Shown piece after piece: positions 8,053 through 19,274 of a stretch of DNA of 64,000 bases. The notes beneath the pieces are model-generated. The model had not been told where the DNA came from, did no database searches, and was given only the letters and a program-made list of their open reading frames with translations. The stretch comes from an uncultured Gammaproteobacteria bacterium. GTDB lineage: Bacteria > Pseudomonadota > Gammaproteobacteria > HK1. Position 1 is the first letter of the stretch. Every line of letters starts with the position of its first letter. The stretch spans positions 3,587,001 to 3,651,000 of the forward strand of contig OY282353.1 of NCBI GenBank assembly GCA_958295465.1. The letters run 5' to 3'. Made by a program: the position numbers and the translations under genes.

Positions 8053-8529
8053 ATGCCGGTAGACATCTCCCTGAACGTGAACGGCAAGGCGGTCTCCGCG
8101 CAAGTCGAAGACCGCACCCTCCTCGTGGAGCTGCTGCGGGAGAACCTGCGGCTGACCGGAACCCACGTGGGCTGCGACACCAGCCAGTGCGGAGCCTGCG
8201 TGGTGCACGTCGACGGCCGATCGGTCAAGGCGTGCACGATGCTCGCGAGGCAGGCGCAGGGCGCCGCCGTCACCACCATCGAAGGACTGGCGGAAGACGG
8301 CAAGCTGCATCCCATGCAGGAGGCGTTCCGCGAGAACCACGGGCTGCAATGCGGCTTCTGCACCCCCGGGATGGTCATGAGCGCGCTGGACCTCGTGGCC
8401 CGCAATCCGGACCCGAGCGGCGCCGAGGTGCGCGAGTGGCTGGAAGGAAACCTTTGCCGGTGCACGGGTTATCACAACATCGTGAAATCCATCCTCGCCG
8501 GCGCGAACGCGATGCGCGGAGGGAGCTGA
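8053..8529 (+). CDS. coxS: Molybdenum hydroxylase [2Fe-2S] subunit (CoxS-like)
   Basis: Small iron-sulfur subunit (158 aa) that passes electrons from the molybdenum site to FAD. The plant-type cluster cysteines are C41, C46, C49 and C61; the second, helical cluster uses C100, C103, C135 and C137 (QCGFC and CRC motifs), all present. The ATG at 8053 follows a GGAGG site. It is the first gene of coxS-coxL-coxM, separated from coxL by 1 bp. The substrate may be CO or, more likely, an organic molecule, since the large subunit lacks the form I CO motif. Confidence 0.92.
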   Translation: MPVDISLNVNGKAVSAQVEDRTLLVELLRENLRLTGTHVGCDTSQCGACVVHVDGRSVKACTMLARQAQGAAVTTIEGLAEDGKLHPMQEAFRENHGLQCGFCTPGMVMSALDLVARNPDPSGAEVREWLEGNLCRCTGYHNIVKSILAGANAMRGGS

Positions 8530-8530
8530 C

Positions 8531-10894
<2,364 letters not shown>

Positions 10895-10913
10895 GCGAGG
10901 AGGAGCGAGGAAC

Positions 10914-11714
10914 ATGTACGCATTCAACTACCACCGTCCAGAGACGCTGGAAGCGGCGTCCGCGGCGCTCGCAGCGGCTGCGGACGGGCAGGTGCTGGCC
11001 GGCGGCCAGACCCTCATCCCGACCCTGAAGCAACGGCTCGCGAACCCCTCCGACGTCATCGACCTGGGGGGCATCGCGGGGCTCGGGGGCGTGCGCCGCG
11101 AAGGCGACGCGATCGTGGTCGGCGCGATGACCCGGCACGCGGAGGTCGCGTCCTCCGCTGAAGTGCGGAACGCGATCCCGGCCCTCGCCGCGCTCGCGGA
11201 CTGCATCGGGGACCCGCAGGTACGCAACGCCGGCACCATCGGCGGCTCGATCGCGAACGCCGACCCGGCCGCCGACTATCCGGCTGCGGTGGTCGGGCTG
11301 GGCGCCACCGTGCGCACCGGCCGGCGGACGATCGCGGGGGACGACTTCTTCACCGGGCTGTTCGAGACCGCCTTGGAGGAGGGCGAGATCGTCCTCTCGG
11401 TGAGCTTCCCCGTGCCGCGACGGGCCGCCTACGCGAAGTTCCCCAACCCGGCGTCGCGCTACGCCGTCGTCGGGGTCATGGTGGCCGAGACCGCCAGCGG
11501 GGTCCGGGTCGCGGTGACCGGGGCCGGCGGCCACGCATTCCGGGTGGGCGCGATGGAATCGGCCCTCGGCGCGAGCTTCACCCCCGAGGCCATCCGGGAC
11601 GTTGCGGTGTCGCCGGACGGCCTCAACGAGGACATCCACGCCAGCGCCGAGTACCGCGCCCATCTCGTCGGCGTGATGGCGAGGCGCGCGGTCGCGGCGG
11701 CGGCCGGCGGCTGA
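10914..11714 (+). CDS. coxM: Molybdenum hydroxylase FAD-binding subunit (CoxM-like)
   Basis: Medium flavoprotein subunit, 266 residues, completing the SLM trio. The two FAD pyrophosphate-binding motifs are seen: AGGQTLIP near residue 28 and TIGGSIANADPAAD near residue 110. The start is preceded by a GAGGAGCGAGGA-type ribosome site. In typical cox operons coxD (MoxR ATPase) and coxE follow here. In this window a 5.6-kb defence block intervenes before the MoxR gene at 17403. Confidence 0.91.
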   Translation: MYAFNYHRPETLEAASAALAAAADGQVLAGGQTLIPTLKQRLANPSDVIDLGGIAGLGGVRREGDAIVVGAMTRHAEVASSAEVRNAIPALAALADCIGDPQVRNAGTIGGSIANADPAADYPAAVVGLGATVRTGRRTIAGDDFFTGLFETALEEGEIVLSVSFPVPRRAAYAKFPNPASRYAVVGVMVAETASGVRVAVTGAGGHAFRVGAMESALGASFTPEAIRDVAVSPDGLNEDIHASAEYRAHLVGVMARRAVAAAAGG

Positions 11715-11808
11715 ATCCGACTCGGCGGGATCGAACCCTCCGGCGGCGGCGCGTCCCGGCAGCCATGCCCGGATGCGTCGCCGCTTGCGCCGGAAGGGGA
11801 AAGCAGCA

Positions 11809-12765
11809 ATGTGGCTGGATGATCTGAACGAGCTGGTGGGCACGCTCAAGGAGCGTATCGAGCAGCACAAGGACGTGCTGGGCAAGAACGAAACGGCGAC
11901 CCGCTATGCGCTGATCGATCCCTTGCTGACCGCCCTCGGTTGGGATTTGCAGGACCCGGGGCAGGTGCAGACCGAATACAGCACCGGTGACGGCCGCGCC
12001 GACTACGCGATGCTGGCCGGCGGGGATACATCCCGGCCCCGACTCGTCATCGAGGCGAAGAAGCTGGGCAGGCCGATAAGCGACGGAATCAACCAGTCGA
12101 TTACCTACTGTGTCGGGAGGGGCATTCCGTACTTCGTGGTGACGAACGGGAGAGACTGGGCGGCTTACGAGACCCACAAGCCTGTCCCGGTCACGGATAA
12201 ACGAATCGTCGATTTCAGCCTGACGGATCCGGCCCAGCCCACCGTGATGAAGATGTTGTGGCTCTGGCGGGGCAATTTCGAGTCGGAATCCCCGATAGTG
12301 CCGGTAATCCCTGACAGGCCGGCATTGCAACAGGCAGCTACCTCCACGTCGCAGCCAGTGGCGGCGGCACCGCCGTCAAGTGTGCAGCGGCCCGATCGAA
12401 ACATTCCACTTGACGAATTCAATCCGAACAGAGGGGATCCTCCGCCTGCTGCCTTGCTCTTTCCAGACGGGACGGAGGAGAAAATTGCCGAGTGGTACAG
12501 GATCCAGGCTTCGGTTGTCAGGTGGCTGATAGATACGGGCCGCTTGAGGGAAGCCGATTGTCCCGTCAAGGGTCCCAAAGGCGGTCATTTGGTAGCTGCC
12601 TCTCCGATCGGACGCTATGGCAAGAATTTCATAAACCCGAAGCAGATCGGTAATGTATGGATAGAGACCAGTAGGGGTGCGACTGATCACGCAAGGACAG
12701 CCAAAAAGATTCTGAAAATCCGAGATGTCGATCTTTCCGATGTTCGTGTCGTGATGGAAACCTGA
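11809..12765 (+). CDS. HsdR N-terminal-domain (PD-(D/E)XK) nuclease-like protein
   Basis: A 318-residue protein whose first about 150 residues resemble the nuclease domain of type I restriction R subunits: ATRYALIDPLLTALGWD, GRADYAML and VIEAKKLGRP form the D...ExK catalytic core. No helicase follows. A Pro/Gln-rich linker (about 165-215) leads to a C-terminal domain with PVKGPKGGHLVAASPIGRYG that I do not recognise. The ATG at 11809 is chosen over 11773 because it gives a sensible N-terminus (MWLDDLNELV). Base composition drops compared with coxM. It opens a defence block and may be a stand-alone nuclease; its target is unknown. Confidence 0.7.
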   Translation: MWLDDLNELVGTLKERIEQHKDVLGKNETATRYALIDPLLTALGWDLQDPGQVQTEYSTGDGRADYAMLAGGDTSRPRLVIEAKKLGRPISDGINQSITYCVGRGIPYFVVTNGRDWAAYETHKPVPVTDKRIVDFSLTDPAQPTVMKMLWLWRGNFESESPIVPVIPDRPALQQAATSTSQPVAAAPPSSVQRPDRNIPLDEFNPNRGDPPPAALLFPDGTEEKIAEWYRIQASVVRWLIDTGRLREADCPVKGPKGGHLVAASPIGRYGKNFINPKQIGNVWIETSRGATDHARTAKKILKIRDVDLSDVRVVMET

Positions 12766-13023
12766 ACCGCCCTTCGCAGGAAGTTTGCCTCTCCACTACA
12801 CCGCCCGCAGACACCCGTTCCTCCAGCGCCGGAATGCCACGATGCTCTTCTCCCATTCTCACTTCCGGTTCCATTGCAACCCTCGGTCAGTAAATACGTG
12901 TCCTGTGCAATGGCTTTGACTGGTTCAGGCACTTATTGGGGCAGTCGTGGTGAAAGCGGGGCTGCACGTCTTCGAGCGTGCAGGCACGGGAGCATCCCGA
13001 TCTCGGGGGTGGAGTAAGTCATC
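12766..13023. other. Spacer without a supported gene
   Basis: About 258 bp; no frame with coding character or recognisable motif on either strand. Confidence 0.4.
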
Positions 13024-14130
13024 ATGAATTGGTACACATACATCTTCTCGCCCGACACATATGAGGCATTCTTGCAGACGGATCGTAAAAACGCCGGCGT
13101 TCGGAAACGGCAGCAGCAGGCTGCCGAGCGTGTGCAACGGGGAGATGTCCTCGTCTGCTACCTAACGAAGGTTTCTCGCTGGATCGGATTACTAGAAGTC
13201 GCGGACGGACACCCGAACTACGATCCCGAAGAAGAGCAGTTTCCCGTGCGGCGGCAGGTGAAGCCGCTGGTGCTGCTGGAAGACATCAAGTACGGCCTGC
13301 CGATTCACGACCCGGAGGTATGGGCGAAACTTTCGTTCACACGAGAGGAAGAGCCGACGAGCAGCAGGTGGACGGGCAAGCTACGCGGAAGTCTGGTTCG
13401 GCTCGATGAGGCGGACGGCGCTTTCCTCGATTGCCGGCTGCGGCGTCAAGACAAGGAACGACGGGCGTATCCCCTGAGCGACGACGACAGGAAGAAGATG
13501 ACGAGCCCGCGCGTGCGGCGCGCGGACGCTGACGCCGACGTGTCCGTGTCGATACCGGGGCCGGATCTCGAACCCGATGCCGATGGTACGCAAGACGGTG
13601 GCGACGATGCCTGGACATCCCATCAGGTGCAGGCGGCGCTTGCGCGGCTGGGCGACGGCCTGGGGCTGCACGTGTGGGTACCGAGGAACGACCGTGAGCG
13701 AGTACTGGCGGCGCTCGGAGGCAACGACATCCAATTCCTCGACCGGCTCCCGCTGAACTATGACGAGGCGACGCTACGCACGATCGAGAACATCGACATG
13801 CTATGGCTGAGGCGCCGCAGCATCGTTCGGGCCTTCGAGGTGGAGCACACGACCGCAATCTACTCCGGGATCCTTCGCATGGCGGATCTGTTGGCGTTGC
13901 AGCCGAACATGGAGATTCGGCTGCACATCGTCGCCCCGCAGGAACGACGGGAGAAGGTGTTCGAGGAACTGCGGCGCCCCGTATTCTCGCTCCTGGAACG
14001 GGGGCCACTCGCCGAGCTCTGCACCTACTTGTCCTATGAGGGTCTTGACGAACTGATTGCGTTACAGAACCTCCAGCACATGCGGGACTCCGTGATCGAC
14101 GAGTACGTGGAGGAGCCGGAGGAAATCTAG
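13024..14130 (+). CDS. EVE (PUA-like) domain protein fused to a putative nuclease domain
   Basis: A 368-residue protein. Residues about 1-125 have an EVE/PUA-like pattern (MNWYTYIFSPDTYEAF, RGDVLVCYLTKVSRWIGLLEV), a fold known to recognise modified bases. A charged linker (about 150-195) follows. Residues about 200-365 include LWLRRRSIVRAFEVEHTTAIYSGILRMADLL, where E-V-E and a preceding Arg-rich strand resemble nuclease cores found after EVE or HEPN modules. The combination suggests a modification-dependent restriction enzyme (inference). It sits between an HsdR_N-like gene and the PARIS-like pair. I cannot confirm the catalytic residues. Confidence 0.65.
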   Translation: MNWYTYIFSPDTYEAFLQTDRKNAGVRKRQQQAAERVQRGDVLVCYLTKVSRWIGLLEVADGHPNYDPEEEQFPVRRQVKPLVLLEDIKYGLPIHDPEVWAKLSFTREEEPTSSRWTGKLRGSLVRLDEADGAFLDCRLRRQDKERRAYPLSDDDRKKMTSPRVRRADADADVSVSIPGPDLEPDADGTQDGGDDAWTSHQVQAALARLGDGLGLHVWVPRNDRERVLAALGGNDIQFLDRLPLNYDEATLRTIENIDMLWLRRRSIVRAFEVEHTTAIYSGILRMADLLALQPNMEIRLHIVAPQERREKVFEELRRPVFSLLERGPLAELCTYLSYEGLDELIALQNLQHMRDSVIDEYVEEPEEI

Positions 14131-14306
14131 CCCAGTGTCTCGGTTCCTCCGGAGGTCAGTGCGGCCTCGTTCACGCCGCCCGAACGGTCATGACTACCGT
14201 GCAGAGGAATCGGTATGGCTGGCGGTCCACGACTGCATGGGGGTTCCGTGAACGCTGCCAGACACTCGGACAGTTTTGGTAAAGAGGGAGCAGGGGAGGT
14301 ATAGCA

Positions 14307-15638
14307 ATGGATCGACATCAGCTTCTCCGACTCCAACGGGTCGAGGTCGATGGACTGTTCGGGATTTACGACCATCGTATCGATCTCAACCTGGACGAGC
14401 GGGTCACGCTTCTGCACGGCCAGAACGGCGTAGGAAAGACGACCGTACTGCGGATGATCAACGCCCTTCTGCGCAACGACATTACATATTTCAGCCGAAT
14501 TCCATTCACCCGATTCCTCCTGATCTTCAAAGATAACAGCAGTCTCGAATTGACGCTCACCGATTCGAATACCGAAAATGTCATGGGCTCTCTCACATTG
14601 ACAGGGGAGGGCGGTGAAAAGGAATCCGACAACATTGAACTACGGTCTGGCGCAGAGTTCCTGGCCGCACGGACCGGTTACCTGGAACCTCACGGGGGTA
14701 TCGAGAATACCTGGATCGACGTCCGGGACGGAGAAGTACTCACAGAAGAGGAAGTCCTTTCCAGGCATGGTAGACGAGGGCATAAATATCTTCGCCGCCG
14801 GAACTTTGCATGGCTTGACGAGTTTCTTCAAAATGCAGACACGCATTTGATCGAGGCGCAACGATTGGTGCGCACACATTTCGATCCGACGTCGTGGCCT
14901 GATTTCGATCCAGGATCTTATCGCCATCCTACCCTGATTTCCAGTGTCGTCGAATGTAGTCAGGATTTCAGACAGCGGCTTGACCATACGATGGCGGCCT
15001 ATGGAAGACAGGCACAGATACTGGATCAGAGCTTTCCGCAGCGTCTGATTTCGATAACCGATGAGCTCACCGTTCATGAGATTCAAACGCGTATGGAAGC
15101 ACTGACCAGAAGAACCGGAGATTACAAGAAAATCGGCATTCTCGATGAAACGGCCACACATCCGTTCGACGTCGACAGCCTAGGTGATCTGGATGACACA
15201 CAGGCTCGCGTCATGACTTTGTACGTTCAGGATACGGAGCATAAACTGGGCGTACTAGGTGATTTGGCGAGCCGAACACACCTTCTTCTGAAGAACGTCA
15301 ACGAAAAATTCCGCCACAAGATGATTCTTCTCGATAGAGATGAGGGATTGGCAGCACAAGATGAAGAGAATCAGAAGCTGCCACTGCATTCCCTGTCTTC
15401 AGGCGAACAACACGAACTTGTGCTGCACTACGACCTTCTGTTCAAGACGCCACCCAATACGGTCGTATTGATCGACGAACCGGAGCTCTCCCTTCATGTG
15501 GCGTGGCAAAAGAAATTCCTCCCCGATCTCATGGAGATCGTCCGACTATCGGGCTTTGACGCGGTAGTTGCCACTCACTCGCCCTTTATCGTCGGTGAGA
15601 GGGATGATTTGATGGTCGGTCTGGGCGATCCGATTTAG
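14307..15638 (+). CDS. ariA: AAA/ABC-type ATPase, AriA-like (PARIS defence)
   Basis: A 443-residue SMC/OLD-type ATPase. Motifs: Walker A GQNGVGKTT (about 38-46), ABC signature LSSGEQH (about 370), Walker B VVLIDEPELSLH (about 392-403) and the H-loop ATHSPF near the end. The Walker A to signature gap is filled by a coiled-coil-like insertion. It is followed after 15 bp by a DUF4435/TOPRIM gene. This AAA plus DUF4435 pairing is the definition of PARIS, where AriA holds the AriB nuclease and releases it on sensing an anti-restriction protein. Lower GC than the cox genes suggests transfer. Confidence 0.8.
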   Translation: MDRHQLLRLQRVEVDGLFGIYDHRIDLNLDERVTLLHGQNGVGKTTVLRMINALLRNDITYFSRIPFTRFLLIFKDNSSLELTLTDSNTENVMGSLTLTGEGGEKESDNIELRSGAEFLAARTGYLEPHGGIENTWIDVRDGEVLTEEEVLSRHGRRGHKYLRRRNFAWLDEFLQNADTHLIEAQRLVRTHFDPTSWPDFDPGSYRHPTLISSVVECSQDFRQRLDHTMAAYGRQAQILDQSFPQRLISITDELTVHEIQTRMEALTRRTGDYKKIGILDETATHPFDVDSLGDLDDTQARVMTLYVQDTEHKLGVLGDLASRTHLLLKNVNEKFRHKMILLDRDEGLAAQDEENQKLPLHSLSSGEQHELVLHYDLLFKTPPNTVVLIDEPELSLHVAWQKKFLPDLMEIVRLSGFDAVVATHSPFIVGERDDLMVGLGDPI

Positions 15639-15653
15639 ACGTCACGATCGATC

Positions 15654-16515
15654 ATGCCGCAGGGATACAAGACTCCCGGCACTCTGGTAGCCGAAATCAA
15701 GATGAGCCGCATGTCTCACGAAGGAGCGTTCCTTCTTGTCGAAGGTAAGGATGACATACGGTTCTGGAGGTCACGGCGCCACGTGGACTGTGAGCTTGTC
15801 GATGGCGAGGGCAAACGGAACGTCATCGGAGGAATTCAAAAGCTCGACGCTACGAGTTTCGTCGGCGTATTGGGGATCGTGGACAGTGATTACGATCCAT
15901 TGACCGGCATAAGTATCGAGTCCGAAAATCTGTTGCTCACGGATGCCCATGATCTGGAGTGCCTTCTCTGCCGTTCATCCGCACTGGACAAGGTTCTCGC
16001 CGAATACGGGAACCATCCGAAGATCGAACGGTTCGAGAATAAAACAGGCGACGACGTGCGCACCGGTCTTCTGAAACGCGCACTGGTTTTCGGTCGTCTG
16101 AGGTGGGCAGCGGTACGTTCCCATCCCGTGATTGACCTGGGGGGGATTCAGTGTGCGGCGGTTTGTGGATGAGAATACATGGGTGACCAACGAGGAGTTG
16201 CTATATGCGACGTTGCTTGGTTCGCCCGATGATGCCCTTGAATTGAGACGTCGTATCGATAAGCTACCGATGGCTGATCCCTGGTATGTCGTACATGGAC
16301 ACGACATGGTCGAAATTTTACGGATAGGACTTCGCCACACCCTCGGAGACATTCCAGCCAGCGTTGGCGTCAAGGAAATCGGGAGAGTGCTTCGGGCGGC
16401 GATGACTCCGGACGATCTGCAGGCGACGAAGTTGTGGACCGACATGCGTACCTGGGAAGCCGCGAATCGTCCATACATGGTACTGGCGACAGCCCGCCCG
16501 CATGAAGCCTCCTGC
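15654..16515 (+). pseudogene. ariB: AriB-like DUF4435/TOPRIM effector with a G7 frameshift
   Basis: The first frame (15654-16172) carries the TOPRIM hallmarks: glutamate E30 in LLVEGKDDIRFW and acidic D77/D79/D81 in GIVDSDYDP. At a run of seven G (16139-16145) the coding potential moves to the next frame (FSVRRFVDENTWVTNEELLYATLLG...), continuing to about 16515. With six G the two halves would join into one protein of about 285 residues, a normal AriB size. As sequenced, translation stops at 16172 after 172 residues. The shift may be a real mutation, a phase-variable tract, or a sequencing error. The second half runs in frame into higB. Confidence 0.75.
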
Positions 16516-16788
16516 ATGAAGATTGTCCACGCCGGCTTGCGGAGACTCTACGAACGGGACGATGCCAGGCGGCTGAACCCGGCGCACGTGCGCCGCATCC
16601 GTCGGATCCTGACCGATCTCGACGTTGCACGGTCCCCGCGCAACATGGACGCGCCCGAGTACCGGCTGCACCCGTTGAAGGGCGACCGTCGCGGCCGATG
16701 GTCCGTGCGGGTCAGCGGCAATTGGCGGATCGTGTTTCGTTTCGAGGACTTCGAGGCGGTCGACGTGGATCTCATCGACTACCACTGA
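16516..16788 (+). CDS. higB: HigB/RelE-type toxin
   Basis: mRNA-interferase-type toxin of 90 residues (MKIVHAGLRRLYERDD ... HPLKGDRRGRWSVRVSGNWRIVFRFEDFEAVDVDLIDYH), with the family C-terminal signature SVRVSGNWRIVF followed by an acidic strand. The start ATG at 16516 lacks a good ribosome site. The same frame is open upstream through the second half of ariB, so the toxin may also be made as a fusion if that frame is read. It lies 14 bp before higA, the usual toxin-first order of HigBA. Confidence 0.85.
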   Translation: MKIVHAGLRRLYERDDARRLNPAHVRRIRRILTDLDVARSPRNMDAPEYRLHPLKGDRRGRWSVRVSGNWRIVFRFEDFEAVDVDLIDYH

Positions 16789-16802
16789 ACGGAGGCTGCC
16801 CC

Positions 16803-17087
16803 ATGCCCATGCGCAACCCGATGCACCCCGGCGAAATGATCCGCGACATGCTGGAGGCCCGGGCAACCGACGCCGCCTTGCCGCCACCGCCGTCGATTAC
16901 CGAGATGGCGAGGCAGCTCGGCGTTGCACGCACCACGCTGTCGCGCCTGCTGCACGGCCGCATCGGCCTTTCTCCGGAAATGGCTCTGGCCCTGGAGCGT
17001 ATCGGCTGGAACGAAGCCGACCACTGGATGCGGCTGCAAGCGGCCTACGACCTCGCTCAGGCGCGACTCAGAGCCTCTGCGGCATAG
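16803..17087 (+). CDS. higA: HigA antitoxin (XRE-family)
   Basis: A 94-residue antitoxin with an XRE helix-turn-helix: [46 protein letters not shown]. It should neutralise HigB and repress the operon. ATG at 16803 gives the canonical MxMRNPMHPGE start. An interrupted paralogue lies at 7303-7643. A Pro-rich insertion (ALPPPPS) splits helices one and two in both copies, so they are close relatives. Confidence 0.9.
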   Translation: MPMRNPMHPGEMIRDMLEARATDAALPPPPSITEMARQLGVARTTLSRLLHGRIGLSPEMALALERIGWNEADHWMRLQAAYDLAQARLRASAA

Positions 17088-17402
17088 TACGGCAGAGCAG
17101 GCGGAAACGAGCGGCCGGAAGGTGGCTGAATCGAGTGCCCGTCCCCTGCCGGTCTTCCGTCCTCGACTCGTGCGCCGCGGCCGGCTCGGGCGGCAACGTG
17201 CATCGCCGTACAGACCCGCCTGTATGGCAACATGCTCTCCTGAAGAGCATTTCATGCTGCTCGATCTCCGACTCCCGGGATCGTGGAGGCTCGGTTCGAG
17301 GGACATCCCCTCCGAAGCCGGCATTCGTTCGGAAACCCGCCTGATGGCGTTCACTGCATCGAGGCCATCGGCGTTTGCCACCCCACCACGTGGACCACTC
17401 GC
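17088..17402. other. Intergenic spacer, no supported gene
   Basis: About 315 bp between higA and the MoxR ATPase gene. I see no motif-bearing frame, tRNA or clear hairpin. The upstream in-frame codons of the MoxR gene (from 17283) look non-coding. Confidence 0.4.
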
Positions 17403-18359
17403 ATGAAGCCTCCCGTCTCCGTTGACCAAACCATCTCCATGCTCGCGGCGGGGGACTACGTCGCGGAGCGAAGCCTTGCCACCGCCGTGTTCCTCACCCT
17501 GCGGATGCAGCGCCCGCTGTTCCTGGAAGGCGAGGCGGGGGTCGGCAAGACCGAGATCGCACGGGTGCTGGCGCGGGTGCTCGGCAGGCGGCTCGTCCGG
17601 CTGCAATGCTACGAGGGGCTGGACGTGGCCTCCGCCGTCTACGAGTGGAACTACCCGCGGCAGATGATCCGCATCCGGCTCGCCGAGATGGCCGGCCGGA
17701 GCAGCGGGGACGGGGATGGGAATACGGCGGGCGGGGACACATCGATCGAATCGGTCGAAGAGGACATCTTCTCGCGCCGGTACCTGATCGAGCGCCCGCT
17801 CCTCCAGGCCCTTCGGCCGGACGAGTCGGGCGCCCCGGTGCTGCTCATCGACGAGCTGGACCGCGCGGACGAGCCGTTCGAGGCGTACCTCCTGGAGCTG
17901 CTGGCCGATTTCCAGATCACGATCCCGGAGCTCGGCACGATCGCCGCCGCCGAGCCCCCCGTCGTCGTCATCACCTCCAACCGCACGCGCGAGATCCACG
18001 ACGCCCTCAAGCGCCGCTGCTACTACCACTGGGTGGACTACCCGGACGCGGAGCGCGAGCTCCGGATCCTGCGGGTGCGGGCGCCCGGGACGCCGGAGGC
18101 GTTGAGCCGGGAGGTCGTGGCCTTCGTGCAGAGCCTGCGCGACGTCGACCTGTTCAAGGCGCCCGGGGTGGCCGAGACCATCGACTGGGCGCATGCGCTC
18201 GCCCAGCTCGACGCGCTCGCCCTCTCGCCGGACGTGGTCAACGACACACTCGGCTCGCTCCTCAAGTACCAGGACGACATCGCCCGGATCCGGGGCAGCG
18301 AGGCGGCCCGGATCATCGAGCAGATCAAGCGCGAGCTCCAGGCATCGGCCGCCGGGTGA
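17403..18359 (+). CDS. MoxR-family AAA+ ATPase (CoxD-like)
   Basis: A 318-residue AAA+ ATPase with Walker A GEAGVGKT (43-50), Walker B LLIDELDRAD, sensor 1 ITSNRTREIHDALKRRC and the MoxR-type DYP segment. Proteins of this group (CoxD) help insert sulfur/Cu or activate molybdenum hydroxylases, normally together with a VWA protein (CoxE). No CoxE follows here. Its likely original neighbour, coxM, lies 5.7 kb upstream across the defence block. ATG at 17403 is preferred over 17283 because it matches MoxR N-termini. Confidence 0.85.
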   Translation: MKPPVSVDQTISMLAAGDYVAERSLATAVFLTLRMQRPLFLEGEAGVGKTEIARVLARVLGRRLVRLQCYEGLDVASAVYEWNYPRQMIRIRLAEMAGRSSGDGDGNTAGGDTSIESVEEDIFSRRYLIERPLLQALRPDESGAPVLLIDELDRADEPFEAYLLELLADFQITIPELGTIAAAEPPVVVITSNRTREIHDALKRRCYYHWVDYPDAERELRILRVRAPGTPEALSREVVAFVQSLRDVDLFKAPGVAETIDWAHALAQLDALALSPDVVNDTLGSLLKYQDDIARIRGSEAARIIEQIKRELQASAAG

Positions 18360-18523
18360 ATCCTCACGGAGCTCCAGGCCGCCCGGCCGGGCCCGGCCGG
18401 CGCCACCGTAGCCCGCACGATCTTCCAGCGGTGCGTCGAAGTCGTCGTCCACCGGGGGGGACTGCCTTGCCGGAAGTCTCCGACCGTCGCCAGTGTCCGG
18501 CGCAGGGCATCGCGTCTTGCATC

Positions 18524-18653
18524 AAGAGAGCCATGTGTGCGGAGCGGAGCATGGGTCACTTCCTGTGCATCGGCCTTGTCCGCGGCAAGACGAGCTGAAC
18601 AGTCCCGCACCATCAGGCAAATCTCACTTTTCCGACGTGCACCCGGCGACCAC
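18524..18653. repeat. Direct repeat, copy A, upstream of tRNA genes
   Basis: About 125 bp starting AAGAGAGCCATGTGTGCGG and ending in the segment TCCGACGTGCACCC. It recurs at 19034-19155 in the same orientation with around 90% identity by eye. Each copy has a short open frame (MCAERSMGHFL...KTS), and on the minus strand KSEICLMVRDCSARLAADKAD. Neither is a recognised protein. Confidence 0.85.
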
Positions 18654-18660
18654 ACCAATC

Positions 18661-18689
18661 TTGACACTTCCGGGACCCTGACCTATATT
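18661..18689 (+). promoter_or_regulatory. Strong sigma70-type promoter for tRNA genes
   Basis: -35 TTGACA (18661-18666), 17-bp spacer, -10 TATATT (18684-18689), followed by a GC-rich discriminator. The tRNA-Ala 5' end lies 17 bp after the -10, so the leader is very short. Confidence 0.85.
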
Positions 18690-18706
18690 CTCCGGCCCGA
18701 TGACGC

Positions 18707-18782
<76 letters not shown>

Positions 18783-18822
18783 TCAATCCTTCGCGCCGAC
18801 CGTTCCGGCGCCCTCATGACCT

Positions 18823-18900
18823 GTCCCCATCGTCTAGTCTGGCCTAGGACACCACCCTTTCAAGGTGGCGACACGGGTTCGAATCCCGTTGGGGACGCCA
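18823..18900 (+). tRNA. tRNA-Glu (TTC anticodon)
   Basis: Complete cloverleaf. Acceptor GTCCCCA pairs with TGGGGAC, followed by GCCA. The anticodon stem CCACC/GGTGG holds loop CTTTCAA (anticodon TTC), and the T-arm is ACGGG TTCGAAT CCCGT. It lies 40 bp after tRNA-Ala, probably in the same transcript. Confidence 0.95.
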
Positions 18901-19033
18901 GGAACATCCTGGCACCCCTTGATTATCTTCTACCCTCTTCCTGGCGACGCGAGGGAGGGGAGCAGATTCATGAACTGAACCGCCGCCCCGGGAAGCCTGG
19001 AGGATGCTTTGCTTGAGTCAGGCTGCCATCGCT

Positions 19034-19155
19034 AAGAGAGCCATGTGTGCGGAGCGGAGCATGGGACACTTCCTGTCCATCAGCCTTGTCTGCAGCAAGA
19101 CGAGCTGAGCAATCCCGCACCATCAGGCAAATCTCACTTTTTCCGACGTGCACCC
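19034..19155. repeat. Direct repeat, copy B, downstream of tRNA genes
   Basis: Second copy of the about 125-bp repeat at 18524-18653. The pair brackets the two tRNA genes, as expected for a segmental duplication or an excisable unit. Confidence 0.85.
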
Positions 19156-19274
19156 CAGCCTGCGGTTGTCGTTTGACGCCGGCCGCGAAGCCCAATACGA
19201 TTTCCGAATTACAGGAATTTTTTCGTTTTTCGATAAGAATCGAACTCGATCCGGGTCGACGGCCAGGGATGATC

